Shown: positions 1-5,263 of the stretch, in pieces
How positions within the stretch are numbered: position 1 is the first letter of the stretch
How the letters are laid out: each line of letters starts with the position of its first letter
Source: Phycisphaerales bacterium
Lineage (GTDB): Bacteria > Planctomycetota > Phycisphaerae > UBA1845
DNA: 5,597 bases
Reading direction: 5' to 3'
Assembly (NCBI GenBank): GCA_030612785.1
Contig: JAUWNF010000262.1
Span: forward strand, 1-5,597
Notes under the pieces: model-generated
What the model was told of the DNA's origin: nothing
What the model saw: the letters and a program-made list of their open reading frames with translations, nothing else
The model's database searches: none
Position numbers and translations under genes: made by a program

Positions 1-470
1 TTGCGGCGGGCCGAAATCGACGACGAGAGTAGGACCACGTTGTCCACCATGATCCCGTCGTCGAGTCGCTGCAAGGCCGCCACCACCACCGCCGTCCCGG
101 CGCTCAGGCCGATCAAGTGGATGGGGCCTTGGCTGTCCGACTTGCGGATGCGCTCGATCTTCCGGGCCAGGGTGGCGGCACGGCCGCCGGCCCGGGCAAT
201 GACCAGGTGATCGACAGGCGCCAGAAACGACGTCCACACGAATTGCTCGAAGCGTCCCTCATATCCGCCCTGGCGCAACCCCTGTTTCACCGCCCCGGCG
301 TATCCGAAGCCGCCCGCCCCGTCGAGGAAAATCACGATCGGTGTCTGAGCCTTGGCACCGCAACCAACCGCCGCCAGAGTAATCGGAGCGAGGCACAGCC
401 CGCAAAACAGCATCCCCAAATGGAGAAACCTTCGGCGAAGGTCGGGCCGCGTCAAAGCATCGCATCGCAT
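1..470 (-). CDS. Exported alpha/beta-hydrolase-like protein, Tat-type lipoprotein signal (3' end beyond window)
   Basis: This gene runs leftward off the window; 156 residues are visible. After a strand-like segment (IVIFLDGAGG, residues 45-54), the chain has GLSAGT at residues 121-126, a GxSxG nucleophile elbow placing the likely catalytic Ser at 123. It is followed by VVLLSSSIS, so an alpha/beta-hydrolase fold is likely; the Asp and His of a triad would lie beyond the edge. The N-terminus has RRRFLH (12-17), close to the twin-arginine pattern RRxFL. A hydrophobic stretch and AVGC (34-37), a possible though non-ideal lipobox, follow, so the product is probably exported through Tat and lipid-anchored. 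I chose the ATG at 470 because GGGAGAG lies 8 bases upstream; an internal ATG at 413 would remove the twin arginines. Substrate unknown. It is divergent from the microcompartment operon and need not be linked to it. Confidence 0.72.
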   Translation of the reverse strand, partial: MRCDALTRPDLRRRFLHLGMLFCGLCLAPITLAAVGCGAKAQTPIVIFLDGAGGFGYAGAVKQGLRQGGYEGRFEQFVWTSFLAPVDHLVIARAGGRAATLARKIERIRKSDSQGPIHLIGLSAGTAVVVAALQRLDDGIMVDNVVLLSSSISARR

Positions 471-478
471 ATTCGGCA

Positions 479-485
479 CTCTCCC
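479..485 (-). promoter_or_regulatory. Ribosome binding site of the divergent hydrolase-like gene
   Basis: Read on the minus strand this is GGGAGAG, 8 bases before the ATG at 470. It decides that start over the internal ATG at 413 and so keeps the twin-arginine motif in the protein. Confidence 0.6.
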
Positions 486-561
486 AATAGTGCATGAGGT
501 ATGCAATGTACCAGAAACGCGGCTCCCGTGAACCGTACCACCCTCCAGCCGGCGTCTTCCC

Positions 562-590
562 TTGACACGGCGGACCGCGGTGCGTTCAAT
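562..590 (+). promoter_or_regulatory. Sigma-70 type promoter of the microcompartment operon
   Basis: A perfect -35 box TTGACA at 562-567 is followed, after a 17-base spacer, by TTCAAT at 585-590 (4 of 6 matches to TATAAT). Transcription would begin near 597 and give a leader of about 33 bases before the ATG at 630. The position supports starting the first gene at 630, because the longer reading frame from 501 would run through the promoter. Confidence 0.6.
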
Positions 591-629
591 AGCCACACTG
601 GGTGTATCGCCCCGGTAGGCGCGAGGATC

Positions 630-2048
630 ATGACCGATAACACGCCGATACGACGCATCGCCGTCGGGGCGGACCACGGCGGCTTCGATCTCAAGGAGCA
701 GATCAAGTCGCATATCCAGCAGCGCGGATTCGCCGTCGAGGACTGCGGTACTGGCGGCACGGAACCCGTGGATTACCCGGTGTTCGCCCGCGCCGTCGCG
801 GAGTTGGTCTCCGGCGGCAGGGTAGACCGCGGGATTATCGTGGACGGAGCGGGAATCGGCTCGGCGATGGTGGCCAACAAGCTCCCCGGAGTGCGGGCCG
901 CTTCGTGCTACGATATCTCGTCGGCCCGGAACAGCCGCGAGCACAACGACGCCAACGTCCTGACACTCGGCGCGGGCTTGATCGGATCGAATCTGGCCTT
1001 ACAGATCGTGGACGTGTGGCTCGAGGCGGAGTGTACGACCGAGCGTCACCTGCGCCGGGTGGCCATGATCGAGCCGTCATCCGCCGAGGGGCCTTCGAGC
1101 ACGAAATCGGCCGGCGACCAACCCTCCAGCAACGGAGAAGAACGCTTGGAGAATCTCAGCGCGGAGGATATCGAGCGGATCGTCCGGCGAATCGCCGAAA
1201 TGACGCAGGCGTCGACAGCTACCGACGGCTCGCTTGCTGAGGCCTGTACGAACGTCGCCTGCGTGTTTTGCAAGGTCTGCGCCGAGAGCAACCCGGAACT
1301 GGTGCGGCAGTTCGTGGACCTCGGGGCCGACCGGATCGTGCACCAGCCCGGCGCCGGCGCGGTCCCTCGGGATCTGGCCAAGTACATCGATCACACGCTG
1401 CTCAAGCCGGATGCCACGGCTCAGGAGATTGAAGCGCTGTGTGCCGAGGCGGCGCAGTACGGCTTCGCCAGCGTGTGCGTTAATCCGAACTGGGTGGCGC
1501 TGGCGGCCCGGCACCTGAACGGCACGCCGGTGGAGGTTTGCTCGGTGGTGGGTTTCCCGTTGGGCGCCCACGTCCCGGAGATCAAGGCGTTGGAGACCCG
1601 CCGGGCCGTTCGCGAGGGGGCCCGCGAGATCGATATGGTCATCAACGTCGGGGCGCTCAAGGGCGGGGACGACGAGCTGGTGCATCGCGACATTCGGGCC
1701 GTTACCGAAGCCTGCATCGACGGACGGGCCATTTGCAAGGTCATCATCGAAGCCGCCTTGCTCACCGACGAGGAGAAGACCCGTGCGTGCCAGTTGGCCA
1801 AGCGCGCCCGCGCCGACTTCGTCAAGACCTCGACCGGGTTCGGCCCGGGCGGGGCGACGGCGCACGACGTGGCCCTGATGGCCGGCGCCGTCCGCGGCAC
1901 GAAGATGGGCGTCAAGGCCGCCGGCGGCATCCGCAGCCTGGAGGACGCCGAGAAGATGATCCAGGCCGGGGCCACTCGCCTCGGCGCCAGCGCGGGCGTT
2001 AAGATTATCAAGGAGTCAAAAGGGCTGACCGTCTCGGATCGGCAGTAG
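630..2048 (+). CDS. deoC: RpiB-like sugar-phosphate isomerase domain fused to deoxyribose-5-phosphate aldolase
   Basis: A 472-residue fusion. Residues 8-148 match the RpiB/LacA isomerase fold: ADHGG (14-18), REHNDANV (103-110) and RHLRRV (139-144) keep the phosphate-binding His/Arg and ring-opening His positions of Escherichia coli RpiB. The catalytic Cys position is Asp72 (VDGAG). A linker follows with an amphipathic helix (about 173-193) and a cysteine cluster (C206, C211, C214, C217). Residues about 249-465 form a complete class I DERA: YIDHTLLKP, Asp335 in EIDMVIN, Schiff-base Lys399 in FVKTSTGF, and proton-relay Lys429 in GVKAAGGI. DERA cleaves 2-deoxyribose-5-phosphate to acetaldehyde and glyceraldehyde-3-phosphate; with the downstream aldehyde dehydrogenase and shell genes, it is the likely signature enzyme of the compartment. 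The ATG at 630 is preferred over 501, which would span the promoter. GAGGA at 623-627 is only 2 bases from the ATG, and GGTAGG at 614-619 is the alternative binding site. The aldolase call is firm; the isomerase activity is uncertain. Confidence 0.93.
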   Translation: MTDNTPIRRIAVGADHGGFDLKEQIKSHIQQRGFAVEDCGTGGTEPVDYPVFARAVAELVSGGRVDRGIIVDGAGIGSAMVANKLPGVRAASCYDISSARNSREHNDANVLTLGAGLIGSNLALQIVDVWLEAECTTERHLRRVAMIEPSSAEGPSSTKSAGDQPSSNGEERLENLSAEDIERIVRRIAEMTQASTATDGSLAEACTNVACVFCKVCAESNPELVRQFVDLGADRIVHQPGAGAVPRDLAKYIDHTLLKPDATAQEIEALCAEAAQYGFASVCVNPNWVALAARHLNGTPVEVCSVVGFPLGAHVPEIKALETRRAVREGAREIDMVINVGALKGGDDELVHRDIRAVTEACIDGRAICKVIIEAALLTDEEKTRACQLAKRARADFVKTSTGFGPGGATAHDVALMAGAVRGTKMGVKAAGGIRSLEDAEKMIQAGATRLGASAGVKIIKESKGLTVSDRQ

Positions 2049-2059
2049 TAGACCGAACT

Positions 2060-2096
2060 GGTGGGTTGCTTCCGCCGCAGGCGGACTCCACCCACC
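2060..2096 (+). repeat. Intergenic hairpin upstream of the BMC-T gene
   Basis: An outer stem GGTGGGT (2060-2066) pairs with ACCCACC (2090-2096), and an inner stem TCCGCC (2071-2076) pairs with GGCGGA (2080-2085) around a GCA loop. It lies 12 bases after the aldolase stop and ends 6 bases before the shell-gene ribosome binding site. No T-run follows, so it is not a standard intrinsic terminator. It may tune expression between enzyme and shell, or be a dispersed repeat. Confidence 0.6.
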
Positions 2097-2114
2097 CTAC
2101 AGAAGGGCACGACC

Positions 2115-2741
2115 ATGGTCGATTTGCGAGCATACGTTTTCCTCGATAGCCTTCAACCGCAGTTCGCCTCCTTTCAGGCGACCATCTCACAGGGCTTTCT
2201 TCCGGTCGCCGGGCAGGCCTCGCTGTTCGTCGAGATATCGCCGGGGATCGAGATCAACCGGGTCACCGACATCGCGCTCAAGTCCACGCGGGTCACTCCC
2301 GGCATGCAGATCGTCGAGCGGCTGTACGGCATGTTGGAGATTCACTCCGATTCGCAGGCCGACATCCGCGCCGCCGGGCGCGCGATCCTGGAAGCGCTGG
2401 AACTCCAGGAGGAAGATCGCCGAAAGCCCAGCGTGGTTTCCAGCCAGGTGATCCGCCGGGTGGACGACTACCAGACGCAACTCATCAACCGCATGCGCCA
2501 TGGCAACATGATCCTCCCAGGCCAAACGCTTTATATCATGGAGTGCGAACCGGCGGCTTACGCGGCGTTGGCCGCCAACGAGGCGGAGAAAGCGGCGGAG
2601 ATCGAGATTCTGGAAGTGCGCGCTTTCGGCAGCTTCGGGCGCGTCTATTTGGGAGGTGAAGAACGGGACATCGACGTTGGCTACCGGGCCGCCGTCGCCG
2701 CGGTCGAGGGCGTGTCCGGCCGCGCCGCGGAGAAAAAGTAG
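2115..2741 (+). CDS. Tandem-domain (trimeric) microcompartment shell protein, permuted double-layer BMC-T type
   Basis: A 208-residue protein with two related halves. Half one (about 1-97) runs from LRAYVFLDSLQPQ through FVEISPGIEINRVTD to VVERLYGMLEIHSDSQADI; the corresponding part reads IVERLYGML here. Half two (about 105-205) has the parallel pattern SQVIRRVDDYQTQLINR, LYIMECEPAAYAALAANEAEKAA and VRAFGSFGRVYLGGEERDID. The order of secondary elements and the DSLQPQ and MILPGQ segments fit circularly permuted BMC domains of the CsoS1D-like, double-layer trimer group. From memory it closely resembles the H. ochraceum stacked BMC-T proteins. Such proteins form pseudohexameric trimers that can stack face to face and carry a large, possibly gated pore for metabolites or cofactors. 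AAGGG at 2103-2107 lies 7 bases before the ATG. It follows the aldolase gene by 66 bases, in the same operon. The stacked form is inferred from family resemblance. Confidence 0.88.
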   Translation: MVDLRAYVFLDSLQPQFASFQATISQGFLPVAGQASLFVEISPGIEINRVTDIALKSTRVTPGMQIVERLYGMLEIHSDSQADIRAAGRAILEALELQEEDRRKPSVVSSQVIRRVDDYQTQLINRMRHGNMILPGQTLYIMECEPAAYAALAANEAEKAAEIEILEVRAFGSFGRVYLGGEERDIDVGYRAAVAAVEGVSGRAAEKK

Positions 2742-2744
2742 AGG

Positions 2745-2757
2745 AAGCTGACAGCTT
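2745..2757 (+). repeat. Post-stop quasi-palindrome, short form
   Basis: AAGCTGACAGCTT has 6-base arms around one base and sits 3 bases after the TAG of the BMC-T gene. The same unit with an internal expansion follows the BMC-H gene at 3087-3114. The one-base centre is too small for an RNA hairpin loop, so any role would be as DNA or as a repeat remnant. Confidence 0.5.
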
Positions 2758-2762
2758 TATTT

Positions 2763-2768
2763 GGAGGT
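2763..2768 (+). promoter_or_regulatory. Strong ribosome binding site of the BMC-H gene
   Basis: GGAGGT lies 9 bases before the ATG at 2778. It is the best Shine-Dalgarno match in the window, which fits BMC-H being the most abundant shell protein. Confidence 0.65.
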
Positions 2769-2777
2769 ATCCCTGCA

Positions 2778-3083
2778 ATGGCAGAAGCATTAGGAATGAT
2801 CGAAACGCGCGGATTCGCCGCCATGGTCGAGGCCAGTGACGCCATGGTCAAGGCCGCCAAGGTCGAACTGGTTTCGTACGAGAAGATCGGCGGCGGGTAT
2901 ACCACCGCGATTATCCGTGGAGACGTGGCGGCGGTCAAAGCCGCGTGCGATGCGGGTCAGGCGGCGGCGGCCCGCGTGGGCGAGATCGTGACGGTCCACG
3001 TCATCGCCCGGCCGCACACCAACGTCGACATGGTGTTGCCGCTGGGTCGGGCCAAGGAAGCCGCTGCTGAGACGAAGAAGTAG
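2778..3083 (+). CDS. Hexameric microcompartment shell protein (BMC-H, PduA/CcmK family)
   Basis: A 101-residue single BMC-domain protein, of normal length for the family. It has the classic order: ALGMIETRGFAAMVEASDAMVKAA at the N-terminus, LVSYEKIGGGYTTAIIRGDVAAV around the pore loop, and VIARPHTNVDMVLPLG near the end. The segment KIGGG (about 37-41) occupies the position of KIGSG in PduA, where the backbone lines the central pore. Family members form cyclic hexamers that tile the facets of the shell and pass small polar substrates. The short Lys/Glu/Ala tail (AKEAAAETKK) is typical and probably disordered. It lies 36 bases after the BMC-T gene and has the strongest ribosome binding site here, as expected for the bulk facet protein. 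The assignment is firm; which metabolite passes through the pore is not known from sequence. Confidence 0.96.
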   Translation: MAEALGMIETRGFAAMVEASDAMVKAAKVELVSYEKIGGGYTTAIIRGDVAAVKAACDAGQAAAARVGEIVTVHVIARPHTNVDMVLPLGRAKEAAAETKK

Positions 3084-3086
3084 AGA

Positions 3087-3114
3087 AAGCTGTCAGCTAT
3101 CAGCTATCAGCTTT
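3087..3114 (+). repeat. Post-stop repeat with tandem heptamers, expanded form
   Basis: Just after the BMC-H stop, the sequence holds three tandem units of TCAGCTA (3093-3113, the last ending in T) inside AAGCTG...AGCTTT. Removing two heptamers leaves a close match to the element at 2745-2757, so this looks like an expanded copy of the same unit. Confidence 0.6.
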
Positions 3115-3130
3115 GAGACCGGCCTCCTTG

Positions 3131-3218
3131 CCAGGCTGTCGGTTTAGTCTGTAGCGTCGCCCCTTGTGGGCGGCGCAGTCTCGTTTCTCGTCACCCACAA
3201 GGGGTGACGCTACACTGG
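3131..3218 (+). repeat. 88-bp hairpin repeat, copy 1 (upstream of the BMC-P gene)
   Basis: This copy matches 3612-3699 at 84 of 88 positions without gaps. Within it, 3151-3170 pairs with 3194-3213 as a 20-bp stem with one G-U pair and a 23-base loop. Ends are CCAGGC and CACTGG, both copies stopping at the same bases. There is no T-run after the stem, so an intrinsic terminator is unlikely. No coding potential is evident. It is probably a dispersed repeat of the miniature-element or REP-like kind, transcribed within the operon. Confidence 0.85.
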
Positions 3219-3252
3219 AACCAAAATCGTAGTGGACTTACGGAGCAAGCCG

Positions 3253-3552
3253 ATGTTACTCGCCAAAGTGGTCGGCACGGTGGTTTCGACGCAGAAAGAA
3301 CCGAGCATGGACGGGTTGCGCTTCATGCTGCTGCAACCGGTTGACCTCGAAGGCGGCCCCGGCGGCACCCACGTGGTGGCGGTCGATGCCGTGGGGGCCG
3401 GCGTGGGCGAGACGGTCCTCTACGCCACGGGCAGCTCCGCTCGGCAGACCGTGGTCACCGACAAGCGTCCTTGCGACGCAGTGATCATGGCCATCGTGGA
3501 CCAGTGGGAAGTCGGCGGCGAGGTGAAATATCGCAAGGGCGAGGCGGATTAA
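3253..3552 (+). CDS. Pentameric microcompartment vertex protein (BMC-P, EutN/CcmL family)
   Basis: A 99-residue protein matching the EutN/CcmL/PduN family in length and pattern. It begins LLAKVVGTVVSTQKEPSMDGL, has VVAVDAVGAGVGETVLYATGSSAR in the middle, and ends with DAVIMAIVDQWEV. The DAVGAGVGE and GSSAR segments are the family's best-known signatures. These proteins form pentamers that close the twelve vertices of the polyhedral shell. I chose the ATG at 3253 because GGAG at 3242-3245 lies 7 bases upstream and the mature family start (hydrophobic, then KVVGTV) fits it. A GTG at 3232 would add seven residues without a clear binding site. The gene stands between two 88-bp hairpin repeats with larger gaps than its neighbours (169 bases before, 241 after), which may help keep its output below that of BMC-H. 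The assignment is firm. Confidence 0.94.
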   Translation: MLLAKVVGTVVSTQKEPSMDGLRFMLLQPVDLEGGPGGTHVVAVDAVGAGVGETVLYATGSSARQTVVTDKRPCDAVIMAIVDQWEVGGEVKYRKGEAD

Positions 3553-3563
3553 GTGAGGAGCAT

Positions 3564-3592
3564 GCCCAAGCGCAGCCGAGCGAAGCGCGGGC
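3564..3592 (+). repeat. GC-rich hairpin after the BMC-P gene
   Basis: GCCC (3564-3567) and GCGC (3570-3573), separated by an AA bulge, pair with GCGC (3585-3588) and GGGC (3589-3592) around an 11-base loop. It begins 12 bases after the stop. No T-run follows, so it may impede transcripts or stabilise the 3' end but is not a clear terminator. Confidence 0.35.
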
Positions 3593-3611
3593 AGGCGCGA
3601 CCGCTTCCATT

Positions 3612-3699
3612 CCAGGCTGTCGGTTTAATCTATAGCGTCGCCCCTTGTGGGCGGCGCAGCCTCGTTTCTCGTCACTCACAAGGGGTGACGCTACACTGG
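3612..3699 (+). repeat. 88-bp hairpin repeat, copy 2 (downstream of the BMC-P gene)
   Basis: Direct repeat of 3131-3218 with four substitutions. The stem (about 3633-3651 with 3675-3693) survives: one of the changes in the right arm turns a G-C pair into G-U, and only the outermost pair of copy 1 is lost. The rest of the 241-base gap 3553-3793 holds the small hairpin at 3564-3592 and no convincing gene or promoter. Confidence 0.85.
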
Positions 3700-3782
3700 G
3701 GATCACCATGGATGATTAAATCGACAGCCTCATGCAATCGTGCCTCGGCTGGGTGGGTTGTGCAAGGTGTTGGCTGTTTGAC

Positions 3783-3787
3783 GGAAG
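3783..3787 (+). promoter_or_regulatory. Ribosome binding site fixing the GTG start of the aldehyde dehydrogenase
   Basis: GGAAG lies 6 bases before the GTG at 3794. No ATG gives the encapsulation helix, so this site supports the rare start codon. A TTG at 3803 is possible but would trim the helix. Confidence 0.5.
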
Positions 3788-3793
3788 TAGTGC

Positions 3794-5263
3794 GTGTCTC
3801 GATTGAGTGACCAACAAGTCGACCAGATTGCCCGGGAGGTCGTCCAGTATCTGGGGGCGAGCAAACCACAGGCGCCGCCTGTGGTCGGGAGCGGTGCATC
3901 CCCACACGCGCCGATTCTCACGGCCACACCGGCGGGCATGCCCGGTGTGTTCGCCGAACTCGACTCCGCGGTAAACGCCGCCACGCAGGCCTTCCACGAA
4001 CTCGACCGCCTGCCCCTGGCGGCCCGCGAGAAGATCATCGCCGGCATCCGCGAGACCATGCTCGCCAATGCCGAGTGCCTCGCCCGCGAGGCTCACGAAG
4101 AAACCGGGCTGGGGCGGTATGAAGACAAGATCGTCAAGAACCGGCTGGCGGCCAGGAAAACGCCTGGGGTCGAAGACCTGGTCCCCGACGCGCGGAGCGG
4201 CGATCGCGGACTGACCCTCATGGAACGGGCGCCCTTCGGCGTAATCGGCTCGATCACCCCATGTACCAACCCGACGGCGACGATCGTCTGTAACACCATC
4301 GGCATGCTGGCGGCGGGCAACGCCGTGGTCTTCAACGTCCATCCGGCGGCGAAGAAGATATCAACGCACAACGTCGCTCTGCTCAACGAAGCCGTCATGC
4401 GCGCGGGCGGACCGGCGAACCTGGTGACCACCCTGGCTGAGCCCACCATCGAGACCGCTCAAGCGCTAATGAAACATCCCGGCATCAAACTGTTGGTGGT
4501 GACCGGTGGTCCGGGCGTGGTGGAGGTGGCCATGCAGAGCGGCAAGCGGGCCATCTGCGCCGGTCCAGGCAACCCGCCGGTGGTCGTGGACGAAACGGCT
4601 GACATCGCCCTGGCCGGTCGCGAGATTGTCCGCGGGGCGTCGTTCGACAATAACGTCATCTGCACCGATGAGAAGGAAGCCTTTGTGGTCGGTTCGGTGG
4701 CCGACGATCTGCTCCGCGCCATGGGGCAGAACGGGGCCGTCGTCTTGAACCGTTCACAGACCGAGCAGATTGAGAAGGTAATCTTCCAGGAAATCCGTGG
4801 ACCTCGACAGGCCGGCATAGTGAACCGCGACCTGATCGGTAAGAACGCTTCGGTGATTCTGAGCAAGATCGGGGTGAGTGCGGGCGATGAGGTTCGCCTG
4901 GTGGTCCTCGACGTGGACGCGAATCATCCGCTGGTGTGGACCGAGCAACTCATGCCGGTCTTCCCCGTAGTACGGGCCTCCAACGCTGATGAAGCGATCG
5001 ACCTGGCCGTCGCCGCCGAAGGCGGGTGCCGCCACACCGCGGCAATGTACTCGCGCGACATCGACAAGCTCAGTCGCATGGCCCGGGTGATCAATTGCAG
5101 CATTTTCGTCAAGAACGGTCCGTGCTTTGCAGGCCTGGGCGAAGGCGGGGAAGGATACACGTCGTTCTCCATCGCCAGCCCGACGGGTGAGGGGCTCACC
5201 GGACCGCGGGCCTTCTCTCGCGAACGCCGTTGTGTCCTGGTGGACCACTTTAGAATCGTATGA
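3794..5263 (+). CDS. CoA-acylating aldehyde dehydrogenase, microcompartment-targeted (PduP/EutE-like)
   Basis: A 489-residue enzyme that would oxidise an aldehyde, here probably acetaldehyde from DERA, to its acyl-CoA with NAD. Residues 1-21 (from SRLSDQQVDQIAREVV) form an amphipathic helix typical of encapsulation peptides, followed by a Pro/Ala/Gly-rich linker to about residue 50. The catalytic region then has APFGVIGSITPCTNPTA, GNAVVFNVHPAAK, LLVVTGGPGVVEVA, and the active-site Cys290 in GASFDNNVICTDEKE, the signature of the acylating PduP/EutE branch rather than the ordinary hydrolytic dehydrogenases. AGLGEGGEGYTSFSIASPTGEG near the C-terminus is also typical. It is slightly longer than Salmonella PduP because of the linker. 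It starts with GTG. Its stop overlaps the next shell gene by 4 bases (ATGA), implying translational coupling. The family call is firm; acetaldehyde as substrate is inferred from the aldolase gene. Confidence 0.95.
   Translation: MSRLSDQQVDQIAREVVQYLGASKPQAPPVVGSGASPHAPILTATPAGMPGVFAELDSAVNAATQAFHELDRLPLAAREKIIAGIRETMLANAECLAREAHEETGLGRYEDKIVKNRLAARKTPGVEDLVPDARSGDRGLTLMERAPFGVIGSITPCTNPTATIVCNTIGMLAAGNAVVFNVHPAAKKISTHNVALLNEAVMRAGGPANLVTTLAEPTIETAQALMKHPGIKLLVVTGGPGVVEVAMQSGKRAICAGPGNPPVVVDETADIALAGREIVRGASFDNNVICTDEKEAFVVGSVADDLLRAMGQNGAVVLNRSQTEQIEKVIFQEIRGPRQAGIVNRDLIGKNASVILSKIGVSAGDEVRLVVLDVDANHPLVWTEQLMPVFPVVRASNADEAIDLAVAAEGGCRHTAAMYSRDIDKLSRMARVINCSIFVKNGPCFAGLGEGGEGYTSFSIASPTGEGLTGPRAFSRERRCVLVDHFRIV
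3865..3885 (+). repeat. Perfect 9-bp hairpin inside the aldehyde dehydrogenase linker
   Basis: ACCACAGGC (3865-3873) and GCCTGTGGT (3877-3885) form a perfect stem with a 3-base loop. It encodes residues 24-31 (around KPQAPPVV), just after the encapsulation helix and before the catalytic domain. Confidence 0.6.

Larger units (their letters stand above)
471..629. promoter_or_regulatory. Divergent intergenic control region
   Basis: This 159-base gap separates the leftward hydrolase-like gene from the rightward microcompartment operon. It holds the operon promoter described separately. For the leftward gene, only a weak pair can be seen on the minus strand (TTCACG, 16 bases, TACATT, around 503-530), too weak to call. 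I found no clear operator palindrome and no regulator gene in the window. Confidence 0.5.

Noticed and set aside
117..497. Plus-strand open frame of 126 codons at the left end
   Set aside because: The minus strand encodes a coherent hydrolase-like protein with signal peptide and nucleophile elbow over the same bases.
501..629. N-terminal extension of the RpiB-DERA protein by 43 residues
   Set aside because: The extension is unlike RpiB, spans the TTGACA/TTCAAT promoter, and the family fold begins just after the ATG at 630.
1077..1865. Long minus-strand open frame of 262 codons
   Set aside because: It lies wholly opposite the RpiB-DERA gene, whose conserved motifs fix the coding strand. High GC produces long antisense frames, and its translation shows no recognisable domain.
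1421..2116. Minus-strand open frame of 231 codons
   Set aside because: Antisense of the DERA domain, with low-complexity Ser/Ala/Pro-rich translation and no family resemblance.
3093..3113. CRISPR-like array
   Set aside because: The heptamers are directly adjacent with no spacers, so this is a simple tandem repeat.
3131..3218. Intrinsic terminator
   Set aside because: The stem is strong, but no T-run follows it and same-strand operon genes continue downstream; the same holds for 3612-3699.
3553..3810. Small plus-strand open frame between the BMC-P and dehydrogenase genes
   Set aside because: It runs through the hairpin repeat, overlaps the dehydrogenase start and encodes nothing recognisable.
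3716..4342. Minus-strand open frame of 208 codons
   Set aside because: Antisense to the aldehyde dehydrogenase 5' half, with no recognisable motif and no convincing start.
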